A DNA stretch of 64,000 nucleotides from Aminipila sp963524205 (GTDB lineage Bacteria; Bacillota; Clostridia; Peptostreptococcales; Anaerovoracaceae). Below, one piece after another: positions 27,540 to 37,099 of this stretch. Position 1 is the stretch's first letter. Every line of letters begins with the position of its first letter. Below the pieces are notes generated by a model. It had not been told where the DNA came from, ran no database searches, and was given only the letters and a program-made list of their open reading frames with translations. The stretch is taken from the NCBI GenBank assembly GCA_963524205.1, contig CAURED010000017.1:23905-87904 (forward strand), read 5' to 3'. Position numbers and translations under genes: made by a program.

Positions 27540-27785
27540 CTAACGATTTTCGTTTTGTTCAGCCATTTCTGCTAAACGCCTTTTTGCCTTCAAGTAACTC
27601 TCTTTATCTGCTACTCTGGCATTAAACTCTGTAATTCTATCAATTATTTCATCAAAGGTTTCCTTAACTATATAATAATCTTTATTGGTTAAAACCACCT
27701 TTGACTCAGGTATTGATTCAATCATCTCAATTTGCGTATGGTTTAACAGAAACTCTACTCCATTTAACTTTGTAAGTTTTATCAT
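27540..27785 (-). CDS. flbD: FlbD family flagellar protein
   Basis: The 81-aa protein begins IKLTKLNGVEFLLNHTQIEMIE and contains SKVVLTNKDYYIVKE. This matches the small FlbD/SwrD family that sits between flgE and motA in Firmicutes. In Bacillus the homologue SwrD increases motor power. The protein is soluble and Lys/Glu-rich at its end. Confidence 0.9.
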   Translation of the reverse strand: MIKLTKLNGVEFLLNHTQIEMIESIPESKVVLTNKDYYIVKETFDEIIDRITEFNARVADKESYLKAKRRLAEMAEQNENR

Positions 27786-27810
27786 TTTATCCCACTCACT
27801 CCACTACATT

Positions 27811-27841
27811 GCATGAAGGAGCCTGGTTAGCTCCTCCATGC
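27811..27841 (-). other. Intercistronic stem-loop between flgE and flbD
   Basis: A 12-bp stem with one mismatch (arms 27811-27822 and 27830-27841, loop of 7) fills the gap between flgE and flbD. No U-tract follows on the transcribed strand. It may stabilise or process the operon mRNA, or partly attenuate it. Confidence 0.45.
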
Positions 27842-27850
27842 TTTATTTAA

Positions 27851-28804
27851 CTATCTTTTCAGATTAACTAGTTCTTCAAGCATTGTATCAGTTACTGTAA
27901 TAATTCTAGTATTTGCCTGGAAACCTCTCTGTGTAGTAATCATATCTGTAAATTCTTTTGATAAATCTACATTTGACATTTCCAAACATCCGGACTCTAT
28001 TGTACCTGTAGAATTCTGTCCAGATGGATTTACTGTTATTATACCCGTATTTGCCTTTGCTGTATAATACGAATTTTCCCCTCTTTCAAGAGCATTTGGA
28101 TTAGGAACGTTAGCCATTGCAATCTTTCCAATTAAGATAGATTTATCTTCGTCGTTGGTTCCTACTATGCTTCCGTCTTTACCAATAGTAATGTTCTTCA
28201 ATTCCATGGGCTCATACTTGTCAGCATCTGCGTTCTTACTGGGTATTTTAAGAGCTGTAACTGCATCCATTTTTAATGAATATTCATTTTTAGTAGCGTC
28301 GTATGCACTTGTAAAACCATATACCATTCTACCATTGGAATCAACTAAATTTCCTGATCCATCAAAATTGAATATGCCAACTCTTGTAAGACTTAGTGCC
28401 GAAACGTCCGTTTGATTTACTTCTCCTAATTTTCCAGCTTCAGTTCCAACCTTAAGCCCCGTCACTCCATCTTTTTCAGTGGGTTTAGAACCTACAAGGA
28501 AAAAACCATTTCCTACAATCATGCAATCTGTCGGATTATCTGTAGTAGCCGTTCCTCCCCCAGTCATAAGAGAATCGATTGAACCAATCTTCGATCCGTA
28601 ACCTAGCTGTGAAGGATTTGTACCCCCATATTTATCTCCTGCATTGCCAGCACCTGATGATGTTGAATAAAATACATCTCTAAAAGTTGCTCTTGCAGCC
28701 TTGTACCCATATGTATTAACATTGGCGATATTATTACTTATAACATCCATCTTGGCTTGATGAGCACGAAGCCCCGCTACTGCAGCAAACATCGATTTAA
28801 CCAT
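27851..28804 (-). CDS. flgE: Flagellar hook protein FlgE
   Basis: The 317-aa protein starts with the rod/hook-family motif FAAVAGLRAHQAKMDVISNNIANVNTYGYK. It ends with the matching C-terminal helix (NVDLSKEFTDMITTQRGFQANTRIITVTDTMLEELVNLKR). The middle is variable, with the GNGFFLVG strand typical of FlgE/FlgF/FlgG. It is on the short side for a hook protein; placement after flgD supports FlgE rather than FlgG. AAGGAG is present upstream of the ATG. Confidence 0.88.
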   Translation of the reverse strand: MVKSMFAAVAGLRAHQAKMDVISNNIANVNTYGYKAARATFRDVFYSTSSGAGNAGDKYGGTNPSQLGYGSKIGSIDSLMTGGGTATTDNPTDCMIVGNGFFLVGSKPTEKDGVTGLKVGTEAGKLGEVNQTDVSALSLTRVGIFNFDGSGNLVDSNGRMVYGFTSAYDATKNEYSLKMDAVTALKIPSKNADADKYEPMELKNITIGKDGSIVGTNDEDKSILIGKIAMANVPNPNALERGENSYYTAKANTGIITVNPSGQNSTGTIESGCLEMSNVDLSKEFTDMITTQRGFQANTRIITVTDTMLEELVNLKR

Positions 28805-28916
28805 CTATTTTCTCCTTCCAGAACCGTGCCGAGATATATCAGTCCACATATCTCATAACCTCCATAAATGGTCCAGTTATTTATTTCACGGTCTTATTAA
28901 ATTGTTTATTTACGAT

Positions 28917-29345
28917 TTACAGTATCACTGCGCTGTCTATGTTTGTAAACACATTTTCTCTCATTTCACTGCCAGTCATGGTTGTAACCACTGTTTTATT
29001 TGGCACGTTTACGATAAATGCATTCATTGAATCAAATATAACCACATCCTTAGCCCCTTTTGCATCTGCCTTTTTAACGGCTGCATTTAGGTCATCCATC
29101 AGTTCTGGTGTTAATTCAATCCCTCTTTGTGTAACTCTCTCCTGAGCATGCTTTGAGAACTGCAGCCCCTGATTTTTATCTACGCCACTATTTTTATCAA
29201 GCTGTTCTTTTAAGAGAGTTCCAAAATCTGCGCCTATTGGTGTAGTTCCTGTATTGCGATTTAAACTGTTAACGCTGTTTACGTTTCTTCCACCTACCAA
29301 TTGATTAATATTTTGATAGTTATTTCCTACCTTAATATCAGCCAT
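28917..29345 (-). CDS. Flagellar operon protein (TIGR02530-like)
   Basis: The 142-aa protein matches the small family found between flgD and flgE in Firmicutes (TIGR02530). It has the conserved LQFSKHAQERVTQRGIELTPE core and the closing IFDSMNAFIVNVPNKTVVTTM. The function is unknown. The ATG at 29345 has GGGAGG 8 nt upstream; the in-frame GTG nine bases earlier does not. Codons are like those of its neighbours. Confidence 0.82.
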   Translation of the reverse strand: MADIKVGNNYQNINQLVGGRNVNSVNSLNRNTGTTPIGADFGTLLKEQLDKNSGVDKNQGLQFSKHAQERVTQRGIELTPELMDDLNAAVKKADAKGAKDVVIFDSMNAFIVNVPNKTVVTTMTGSEMRENVFTNIDSAVIL

Positions 29346-29381
29346 TTTCAGCACCTCCCTATCCTGTTTTTTTCACTTGCT

Positions 29382-29966
29382 TTAACTCCCACTGTTTGAA
29401 TCAGTCGGTTTCGGATCATCTGTACCAGGGTCAGTTGGTTTCGGATCATCTGTACCAGGGTCAGTTGGTTTCGGATCCGTTGTATTGTCTTTTTCTGGTA
29501 CCTCACCAACAATCATAATCTGGCTTAGGGAAAACTTTTTGTCCCCAATATAAATGATTGGTTCTCCTTCAAACAAAGTTACACCTGAGATAACACCTTT
29601 TGTGGTAATTAGCTTATCAGTAGTCTTTCCCGTAGAATCCTTAGAAGTTTCAATTGATGCTACAGTTACATTTTTTCCCAACAATGACGTTGCATATGAA
29701 GTATTATTGCTTGCATAAATTTCCTCTTGCATTGAAACCATATCATTCATAGCCTGTATCTGAGAATACTGCGCCATCTGGCTAGTCATTTCAGAGGTAT
29801 CTGTAGTGTTGTTCATATCCTGATTTTTAAGTTGTGCAACTAAGAGTGTAAGCCAGTCCATAGTTTGCATGTTTAAATCGGCTTTCCCTGAAGTACTTTT
29901 GCTTTTATCTGTTTTAAGAGCCTTTAACGAACTTAGAATTTTATCATTAATTGTTGTATCTGCCAA
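29382..29966 (-). CDS. flgD: Flagellar hook capping protein FlgD with a Pro/Thr/Asp repeat tail
   Basis: The N-terminal ~90 residues match the FlgD hook cap (DWLTLLVAQLKNQDMNNTTD, then EMTSQMAQYSQIQAMNDM). It directs polymerisation of the hook. A beta domain follows. The last 30 or so residues consist of a 10-residue repeat (PKPTDPGTDD) that is unusual for FlgD. The start codon is TTG with AGGAGG 8 nt upstream. Confidence 0.88.
   Translation of the reverse strand: MADTTINDKILSSLKALKTDKSKSTSGKADLNMQTMDWLTLLVAQLKNQDMNNTTDTSEMTSQMAQYSQIQAMNDMVSMQEEIYASNNTSYATSLLGKNVTVASIETSKDSTGKTTDKLITTKGVISGVTLFEGEPIIYIGDKKFSLSQIMIVGEVPEKDNTTDPKPTDPGTDDPKPTDPGTDDPKPTDSNSGS
29401..29478 (-). repeat. In-frame 30-bp tandem repeat in the 3' end of flgD
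   Basis: Two 30-bp units (29401-29430 and 29431-29460), differing at one base, and a partial third (29461-29478) encode a repeated decapeptide rich in Pro, Thr and Asp. The near identity of the units suggests recent copy-number change by slippage. It is coding and not a CRISPR. Confidence 0.9.
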
Positions 29967-29982
29967 ACTTAATTCCTCCTCT

Positions 29983-31203
29983 CTATACAGCTTCTTCTAA
30001 ATCATCCACCAACCCTAATCTCAGCCTATCTATAAATGAGATATCTTCAGCCAGCTTCTTTTCCTGCTGTTGTTGCTGTTGGTTCTGCTGACCATTGCTT
30101 TGTTCTTGGAAATTGTCTCTGTCAAACTGTCCATCACTTGTCTCCGCCTGTTTTAAACTGATAGTGCTGTCCATTCCAGTGTTAGACTCTAATATCCCTC
30201 TTAAAGCATCCGCCTGCATTGATAGTAATTGATGTGCTTTTGAATTGGATGTACTTAAGATCAGTTCTGCGCTACCGTTCTGGAATATCATTTTGACGTT
30301 CACTTTTCCCAAATTCTTTGGATTTAGTTCTAAATCAAATTCTTGTTTTCCATCACTAAGCTTGTACATAATCTTATCTGCCAACTGTTTAGCCATATCC
30401 GCCTGGTTTGTATCAACAGGTGCCTCAGCAACTTTAATATTAACCTTAGATAAATCCAGACTGTTGGTTTTCGCAAGTACATTTTCCTCTGGCATATCCA
30501 CTTGTTCTGATTTTGAATCATCGCTTTCAAACTCTGGACCCTGTAAATTAGCTGACTCAATCTGAGCAGCACCACCCTCTTGCACCTTTTCGCCTTTCAT
30601 CTGACCACCATTTGTCAAAGTCTCTGCAAAATTCTGCATTTGATTTTCCTGACTTTCACCTTGTGCTGATTTAAGCATAGCTGATTTGACTAAATCAACA
30701 TTATTTTGGAAAGGTAATTTAATTTCGCCCTCTCCCGTTTCCTCAGCCTTACCAAAAACCTCGCCTAAGTTGGATTCTGGTTTTTCCGCAACTACTCCAA
30801 GTAATGCATTGGTAATCACTTCACTCTGCATCTGCTGTAAGGCATCACATGTGGTAATATCGGCATTTACTGCTACCATATTTGGTTGCTGAATCTGAGC
30901 CGCTGCTAACACCTGTGCCTCCTTAGTGACATCCATGTTCTGATTGCCTTCTGCAGAATTTACATCTTTTTTTGGATATTCCTTTGAATCTGTTTTTTGT
31001 TGTGCCTTATTTGATGTAACCTTGTCTGTTAAACTGCTTTTGCCTGCATCATTTGTGGTACTTTGGTTTCTGTCAAAGGCCTTATCCATTTCCTTTTTAA
31101 AAGAATTACTTGAGCCATTGTTCGAGCTTACTAACTGAGTGCTTACCGTTTTTGCAGTTGTATTACTGCCTCCTGCTGTTTGAAAACACACTCCTGCGTT
31201 CAT
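29983..31203 (-). CDS. fliK: Flagellar hook-length control protein FliK
   Basis: The 406-aa protein is mostly a low-complexity, polar, helix-poor ruler region (Gln, Asn, Ser, Lys). The C-terminal ~110 residues contain the folded FliK core, with ELNPKNLGKVNVKMIFQNGSAELILS resembling the conserved L-x-P-x2-L-G-x-V-x-V motif. A Gln-rich run near residue 375 follows. It measures hook length and signals the FlhB switch. GGGAGGT lies 6 nt before the ATG. Confidence 0.88.
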   Translation of the reverse strand: MNAGVCFQTAGGSNTTAKTVSTQLVSSNNGSSNSFKKEMDKAFDRNQSTTNDAGKSSLTDKVTSNKAQQKTDSKEYPKKDVNSAEGNQNMDVTKEAQVLAAAQIQQPNMVAVNADITTCDALQQMQSEVITNALLGVVAEKPESNLGEVFGKAEETGEGEIKLPFQNNVDLVKSAMLKSAQGESQENQMQNFAETLTNGGQMKGEKVQEGGAAQIESANLQGPEFESDDSKSEQVDMPEENVLAKTNSLDLSKVNIKVAEAPVDTNQADMAKQLADKIMYKLSDGKQEFDLELNPKNLGKVNVKMIFQNGSAELILSTSNSKAHQLLSMQADALRGILESNTGMDSTISLKQAETSDGQFDRDNFQEQSNGQQNQQQQQQEKKLAEDISFIDRLRLGLVDDLEEAV

Positions 31204-31284
31204 TCAAGGACCTCCCTTCTTATGAAATTGTTAAGGTACTTTTTAACTATTGAATAAAGTTAAAATTAAATATATATCAAGTCG

Positions 31285-31728
31285 CTATTTACGACTAGAT
31301 AACTGATTGGATACAAATTCCTCAGTTGCCAGTTCTTCTTTCTTGGTTTCTTCTTTTCTATATTCTTCAAACCTTTTTTCTCTAAGTTTTTCTATAGACA
31401 TAACATCAGTCTTTGCAACAATTAACTCTTTTCTTCGTCTCTGTGCTATCTTCTTTAATCCTTTAAGTTTGTCTTCTTCATTCTTTATGTTATTTTCTAA
31501 AATTTTTATATATACTTTATAGCCCTGGTGCTCTAATATTGTTATCCCCTGGCTGTTCTTATAATTAAGTTCCTTATTTATGTCGGCTAATTCTTTCTTT
31601 ATGTTCAATATAATATCATTTTGTTTATTAACATCAGATATAGCCCTGGCATACTTTGCCTTCGCTTCATCCAACGTAATATTTCTATATTTTTCTACAG
31701 ATTTTAAAGAAAATTTAAACTTCGCCAT
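31285..31728 (-). CDS. fliJ: Flagellar export chaperone FliJ
   Basis: The 147-aa protein is a continuous, charged coiled coil starting with FSLKSVEKYRNITLDEAKAKYA, as in FliJ. It links the FliI ATPase ring to FlhA. It sits immediately after fliI. The ribosome site is poor, the best being AAAGGT about 15 nt from the ATG. Confidence 0.88.
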   Translation of the reverse strand: MAKFKFSLKSVEKYRNITLDEAKAKYARAISDVNKQNDIILNIKKELADINKELNYKNSQGITILEHQGYKVYIKILENNIKNEEDKLKGLKKIAQRRRKELIVAKTDVMSIEKLREKRFEEYRKEETKKEELATEEFVSNQLSSRK

Positions 31729-31768
31729 AATAATCTATTTTATACCTTTTTCCCCTTTTTTTCAACGA

Positions 31769-33073
31769 TTATTCCAAAATTCTCGTCATTGCTTCTAACA
31801 TATCATCATAGTTGAAAAATTCTGTAGTCTTCTGTTTTAAGAAATTATTAATAGCATCAATTCTGGCCACTGCATTGTCCAATTTAGCATTGGCACCAGA
31901 TTTATAAGCCCCAATTGATATTAAATCTGCATTTTCTTCATATACAGCCAGCAAATCTCTTATTTTAGATGCCATGGCCTTATGGTTTTCATCTACAATA
32001 GCAGCCATCAATCTAGAAATACTGCCGCTTACCTCAATTGCAGGAAAATGATTTCTAGCCGCAAGTTTTCTTGACAATATAATATGTCCATCTAAAATAC
32101 CTCTCACAGTATCCGCTATAGGCTCATTTGTATCATCGCCTTCAACCAAAACAGTATATATACCTGTAATGGATCCATTCTCGAAATTTCCACTTCTTTC
32201 AAGTAACTTAGGCATTTCTGCATATATTGAAGGGGTATACCCTCTGGCCACTGGGGGTTCTCCCACTGCCAGTCCAATTTCTCTTTGTGCCATGGCAAAT
32301 CTGGTTAACGAATCCATCATCAACAGCACATCCTTACCCTGGTCTTTAAAATATTCTGCAATTGCTGTTGCCACAATAGGGCACTTAGCTCTTTGTACTG
32401 CTGGCTGGTCTGAAGTAGCAACCACAAGTACAGATCTAGCCATTCCTTCTGGTCCTAAGTCTCTTTCTATAAACTCTTTAACTTCCCTACCTCTTTCGCC
32501 TACCAACGCAATTACATTTATATCAGCCGAAGCTTGTTTAGCAATCATACCCAAAAGTGTACTTTTACCAACACCACTTCCTGCAAATATACCAATTCTC
32601 TGGCCCTTACCTACAGTAAGAAATCCATCTATTGCCTTAATTCCAAAATCAATTCTATCTACTATAGCAGGTCTGCTTAACGGATTTATATAATTGTTTT
32701 CTACACTATACATGGCAGAATGATCAACAGGACCCATTCCATCAATAGGTTCTCCCATTGCATTAATCGTTCTGCCGCATAAAAACTCTCCAACGGGAAT
32801 TCGTAGTCTTTTCTTTGTACTTCTTACAAAGTCTCCAGATCCCATTCCTTCAATAAAATCGTATGGCATTAATATAGTTTTATCGCCTCTAAAGCCTACA
32901 ACCTCAGACATAACTTTTCGTTTTCCGTCTTTTGAAGTTATAACATTTATGTCTCCAATGCTTGCCTTTATGCCTGAAGCTTCAATACTCATACCTACTA
33001 TATTTTCTATTTTGCCAATATGTTCGAAGGTTTCCGAGTTTTTTATAAGCTCTGACAATTCCTTTAAATACAA
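31769..33073 (-). CDS. fliI: Flagellar export ATPase FliI
   Basis: The 434-aa protein is an F1-type ATPase with Walker A GSGVGKST at residues 165-172, Walker B (VLLMMDSLTRFAMAQRE) and the conserved GEPPVARGYTPSIYAEMPKLLERSG. It energises unfolding and docking of export substrates. The start codon is TTG, 9 nt after AGGGGG, and 12 bp after the fliH stop; there is no upstream in-frame ATG. Confidence 0.96.
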   Translation of the reverse strand: MYLKELSELIKNSETFEHIGKIENIVGMSIEASGIKASIGDINVITSKDGKRKVMSEVVGFRGDKTILMPYDFIEGMGSGDFVRSTKKRLRIPVGEFLCGRTINAMGEPIDGMGPVDHSAMYSVENNYINPLSRPAIVDRIDFGIKAIDGFLTVGKGQRIGIFAGSGVGKSTLLGMIAKQASADINVIALVGERGREVKEFIERDLGPEGMARSVLVVATSDQPAVQRAKCPIVATAIAEYFKDQGKDVLLMMDSLTRFAMAQREIGLAVGEPPVARGYTPSIYAEMPKLLERSGNFENGSITGIYTVLVEGDDTNEPIADTVRGILDGHIILSRKLAARNHFPAIEVSGSISRLMAAIVDENHKAMASKIRDLLAVYEENADLISIGAYKSGANAKLDNAVARIDAINNFLKQKTTEFFNYDDMLEAMTRILE

Positions 33074-33085
33074 GCCTTTTTCCCC

Positions 33086-34504
33086 CTATATTTTGTTATC
33101 ACTAGCAATTTGCCGAATATGGTCCAGCTGTGTACCTACACTAGCATCTACTATCTGGTCTGGTGACTCTATTATGCAAGTCCCTGAGGGTTCATCCTCC
33201 ATTACAACAACTCTAACATTTGCAGAAATTTGATTTAAGGCATCAATCAAATCCTTTTCAAGATTCATCGCAATTGCTTTATCTTCATGGGAAATATAGA
33301 CCTTTGCCCACTGCTTATTTCTGCAATCCTCTGCAGCTGCAACTATCATTTTAGCTACTACATCTTTACTAGACTTCAAGCTAATTTTTATTACCTTCTC
33401 GGCCACGTTGATAGCCAGATCAGTTAACTCATTTAAATTATTTTGTAAAATCTCATTTTTACTTTCAATAAACTCTTGAATTGCTAATTCAAGTTCTCCT
33501 CTAAATGCCTCCGCCTCTTGAATCATGCCCTCATTTACAGCATTCTCTGCGGCTATAAAGCCTTCATTCTGCCCCTTTTCAAATCCTTCAGCAAACCCTT
33601 TTTCAGAGGCCTCTGCCAAAGTGTGCTCAACCTTTTCATCTATGATGTTTTGAGCATGCTGCTCGGATTCTTGTAAAATCTTTTGAGCTTCAGTCCTTGC
33701 TTTCTCCAAAATTTCCTCAGCTTGTTGCTTAGCTTGTTCCAGAAGCTCAGTCCTGTTTATTTCTAGAACCTGCTCATCTAGTTCAATAGGTTCATCGGTG
33801 TTTTCCAAAGGATTCTCTAGGTTTTGTGAAATACTGTCCGGTGGTATAACATCTCCTAATATAAGTGCTTCATTAATATCATATGGCTTAACCTCTTGTT
33901 CTTCCTCATCATCAAAAGAATCAAGAAAAAAGTTTGACGGCATAATATCATCTGCTTCATAGGTCTCTCCATCAAAGATATTTTTCTCATTAAAGCACTT
34001 CATTTCGTAATCTTCGCTTTCACTCAGCATGCTTTCTTCTGGTGACTGGTTGCTTAATAATTTCAAAGCATTGTTAAAAGCTGCTATTTTATTAAGAGAG
34101 TCATATCCATCATGAAACTCCTCATTGAGCAAGCTTTCCTCTACTAGTAATGGTTTTTCATCTTCATGTAAAACATCTTCACCTAAAATGCTTGCTACAA
34201 GGTTTTTTTGGTCGTCATCTATTTCTGTAATATCATTTTCAATTTTACTATGGCGAGAAAATTCTGGCGTATATCCATAAATCGTCTTCAATCCGTTGTT
34301 AGATTTAAAATCTTCACTCTTCTGCTCTTCCATAGCTGCTTTTTTAAATTCAGACATAGCATCTTCAACAGCCTTTTGAGCCTCACTGGCTTCGGAATGT
34401 TTTTCATTGCTTTGTATTTTTGCAAGCTCTATGGCTTCGGCTAAACGCCTTTCCGCCTTTTCCAGAGAGGTCTGAACTTGTAAACCTTCATAGGTTTTAC
34501 GCAA
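33086..34504 (-). CDS. fliH: Flagellar assembly protein FliH (extended)
   Basis: The C-terminal ~200 residues form a recognisable FliH/SctL: a Glu/Ala-rich coiled coil (LLEQAKQQAEEILEKARTEA), then FAEGFEKGQNEG and the globular end (SANVRVVVMEDEPSGTCIIES). It regulates FliI. The first ~250 residues are an acidic, poorly ordered extension, making the 472-aa protein nearly twice the usual length. The start codon is TTG, 8 nt after AAAGGA, overlapping fliG by 8 bp. Confidence 0.85.
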   Translation of the reverse strand: MRKTYEGLQVQTSLEKAERRLAEAIELAKIQSNEKHSEASEAQKAVEDAMSEFKKAAMEEQKSEDFKSNNGLKTIYGYTPEFSRHSKIENDITEIDDDQKNLVASILGEDVLHEDEKPLLVEESLLNEEFHDGYDSLNKIAAFNNALKLLSNQSPEESMLSESEDYEMKCFNEKNIFDGETYEADDIMPSNFFLDSFDDEEEQEVKPYDINEALILGDVIPPDSISQNLENPLENTDEPIELDEQVLEINRTELLEQAKQQAEEILEKARTEAQKILQESEQHAQNIIDEKVEHTLAEASEKGFAEGFEKGQNEGFIAAENAVNEGMIQEAEAFRGELELAIQEFIESKNEILQNNLNELTDLAINVAEKVIKISLKSSKDVVAKMIVAAAEDCRNKQWAKVYISHEDKAIAMNLEKDLIDALNQISANVRVVVMEDEPSGTCIIESPDQIVDASVGTQLDHIRQIASDNKI

Positions 34505-35510
34505 TTATCTCATCCTTTCCGCCCTTATTGATCATAAGCCTTCCTTCTTCTTCCAGACGTCTTATAACCGCAACAATCTTCTGCTGTGCTTCTTCTACAT
34601 CCTTTAAGCGAACATTATATGTAAATTCTAATTCACTCTTAACAGTTTCCGCCATACGGCTTGACATATTTGAGAAAATCATATTGGACACTTCTTGTGT
34701 AGAACCCTTTAATGCATAAACAATATCTTGTGTCTCAACTTCACGTAAGAATTCTTGTATGCCTCTGTCATCAAGTAATGTAATATCTTCAAATACAAAC
34801 ATTCTGTTTCTAATATCGTCAGCAAGCTTAATGTCTTTTTTACTTAATTCGTCAAATATGTATTTCTCGTTACTTCTGTCAATATTGTTCATTACTTCAG
34901 CAATGTAATCTACACCACCAACCTGTGCAAAATCCATAGAAAGTACAGAGGCAAACTTTTTCTCTAATATACTTTCAACAATCTTAATCGTTTCCGGAGA
35001 TGCACTATCCATCCTTGCAATACATTCTACAACTTTGACTTGCTTATCTTTTGGAAGTTCCGTTATTATTTCTGATGCCTGCTCAGATTTTGCATAAGAT
35101 AAAATAAGCGCAATGGTCTGAGGTCTTTCATGTTGTATAATTGCAAAAAGATTTTTGCTGTCGGTCTTTCGGATAAATTCAAACGCTCTTGTTTTCAGAT
35201 TTCTAGTAACCCTCTCCAACAAGGTGGTCGCCGTCTGCGGTCCAAAAGCTTTCTCAAGTACCGTTTTAGCATAATCAACGCCTCCCTCAGTAATAACTTT
35301 CTGAGTTAAACAAAGCTTATAGAAATCATCCATTGCCGCTTCTGTTTGTGTCGGTGAAACGTGATTAAGTTTAGCTATTTCCAAGGTGAGGATTTCCAAA
35401 TCTTCCTCACCAAGAAATTTGTATATTTTAGAGGCTCTCTCAGCTCCAAGTGAAATAACTACAGCAGCAGCCTTTTGCTGAGGTGTCAAACCGCTCACAT
35501 CTTTACTCAT
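34497..35510 (-). CDS. fliG: Flagellar motor switch protein FliG
   Basis: The 337-aa protein has the N-terminal FliF-binding domain (LTPQQKAAAVVISLGAERASKIYKFL) and the middle EHPQ-like motif (here HERPQTIALILSY). The C-terminal torque domain contains the charged stretch DDRGIQEFLREVETQD. It overlaps fliF by 8 bp and fliH by 8 bp. It is the rotor component that interacts with MotA. Confidence 0.96.
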   Translation of the reverse strand: MSKDVSGLTPQQKAAAVVISLGAERASKIYKFLGEEDLEILTLEIAKLNHVSPTQTEAAMDDFYKLCLTQKVITEGGVDYAKTVLEKAFGPQTATTLLERVTRNLKTRAFEFIRKTDSKNLFAIIQHERPQTIALILSYAKSEQASEIITELPKDKQVKVVECIARMDSASPETIKIVESILEKKFASVLSMDFAQVGGVDYIAEVMNNIDRSNEKYIFDELSKKDIKLADDIRNRMFVFEDITLLDDRGIQEFLREVETQDIVYALKGSTQEVSNMIFSNMSSRMAETVKSELEFTYNVRLKDVEEAQQKIVAVIRRLEEEGRLMINKGGKDEIIA

Positions 35511-37083
35511 TATCCTCTTCTCCTCTTAACCAAGTCTTAAGCAACTGAGCTGATATTTCTGGATTGATATCCGTAAAGTCCTGAATCTGGCTCTTAAGTT
35601 CCTCTTCCCTTGTTTTGCCAAGTTCATCAAGGCGTATCAGTTCTTCAGGAGCCTGAATACGATTAGCTTCTTCTGCCGCCAGTTCTTGTACTCTCTTCTT
35701 CAGTTTAGCCTTCTTAATAACAACCATAATTACAGCAATTAAGGCAATTATTAATGCTAGCACAGCTGGTATTATAATCTTTAACAGTGGATTTGCGTCA
35801 AGTATAGCCGTAATTCCCGTCAATTGTTCTGGCTCTGTCTTGTAGAACTCAGCATTAAAAATAGCAACCTTAGTGTCTGCAAGTTCTGGGTCAATACCAG
35901 CAGTCATAGCAATGGTCTGCCTCATTTCGCCAGCCTTAGCAGGAGTCAGGCTTGCACTATCGACTGCTACTGATACCGTAATATCTGTCAGTTCTCCCGC
36001 ATCACTTTGAACCTGTTCTTTAACCTGGCTTACTAGATATTCTAAAGCCCTGTCGTCTTTAAAGTAAATATCATTTCCATCTGTAGTAACACCAGGATAT
36101 ACTGGAATATCCGCATTGGTTTCAGTACCTGGTACACCTGCTGTGACCTTTCCTTGTCCTTGTACTTCATATGTTGATGTAGATTTTGACAGAACTCCCT
36201 TATTATCTTCTGAAGGGATATATTCTATAATTTCTTTAATCTTTTTATCTATATCAACTGAACATTTTACACTTACTCGAATATTCTCTTTACCGAATAC
36301 TGGCTGGAATAAATCTAAAATTTTTCCTTTGGTGCTGCTTTCTATTTGTTTTTCAATGTTAAGCTTTAATGCTGTAGCACCTTCTTGCGAATTATCGTCA
36401 CTGGAACTTACTTCTTCACCATTGCCATCAATAACCGCTACATTTTCAATTTTCAGGCCTGGCACACCCTTTGCTACCAATCTCTGAATACCTTTAACCT
36501 GTTTCGTACTTGGTGAGCCGCCATCCTCCATGGTCACTGTAACTGATGCAGAAGATTCTTTTACATCCTCCTGCAAAGCATACTTTTGTTCATCCGCCAT
36601 AGCTATAGCAACGGTTGCATTTTCCACACCGTCAAACTGCTTTATTGTTTCAGCCATACGGCTTTCTAATTCAAATTGTGCATATTTATACTTTTCAAAA
36701 TCTGTAGCCAGTAAGCTGACATTATCTTTAAAAATATCATATGTAAATCCGCTTTTAGGATAGCCCTCTGCAGCTAAAGCTACTTTGACTTTATCAACCA
36801 TTTCTTCTGGAACAGAAATTGTTCCATCTTTATGCTCATACTGGATAGCCTGTTCCTCTAGTACACCAATTATCTCTGTAGCTTCTGATTCATCAAGTCC
36901 CGTATAGAGCACCGCATAATTAGTAGTATTAAGTGCAAGGGCTATTGCAAATGCAATTACAATTACTAAAATTGTTACAATCGCAATAATAATTTTAACC
37001 TTCTTGCTTAGCTTAGCGTTAATGTCTGCCAGCTTTTCTCTTATTTGTCTAAATTGTTCTCCTAAACGTTCTCGCAATTTCAT
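35503..37083 (-). CDS. fliF: Flagellar MS-ring protein FliF
   Basis: The 526-aa protein has an N-terminal membrane helix (about residues 30-50) and the periplasmic-facing YscJ/FliF domain (LDESEATEIIGVLEEQAIQY). It has a second membrane helix near residues 435-458 and a C-terminal cytoplasmic tail that binds FliG. It builds the MS ring, the base of the basal body. Ribosome site AAGGTGG. Confidence 0.96.
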   Translation of the reverse strand: MKLRERLGEQFRQIREKLADINAKLSKKVKIIIAIVTILVIVIAFAIALALNTTNYAVLYTGLDESEATEIIGVLEEQAIQYEHKDGTISVPEEMVDKVKVALAAEGYPKSGFTYDIFKDNVSLLATDFEKYKYAQFELESRMAETIKQFDGVENATVAIAMADEQKYALQEDVKESSASVTVTMEDGGSPSTKQVKGIQRLVAKGVPGLKIENVAVIDGNGEEVSSSDDNSQEGATALKLNIEKQIESSTKGKILDLFQPVFGKENIRVSVKCSVDIDKKIKEIIEYIPSEDNKGVLSKSTSTYEVQGQGKVTAGVPGTETNADIPVYPGVTTDGNDIYFKDDRALEYLVSQVKEQVQSDAGELTDITVSVAVDSASLTPAKAGEMRQTIAMTAGIDPELADTKVAIFNAEFYKTEPEQLTGITAILDANPLLKIIIPAVLALIIALIAVIMVVIKKAKLKKRVQELAAEEANRIQAPEELIRLDELGKTREEELKSQIQDFTDINPEISAQLLKTWLRGEEDNE

Positions 37084-37099
37084 GCCACCTTATCCTAAA

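Noticed and set aside
29401..29478. 30-bp direct repeats resembling a CRISPR array
   Set aside because: The units abut without spacers, lie in frame within flgD and encode a decapeptide repeat.
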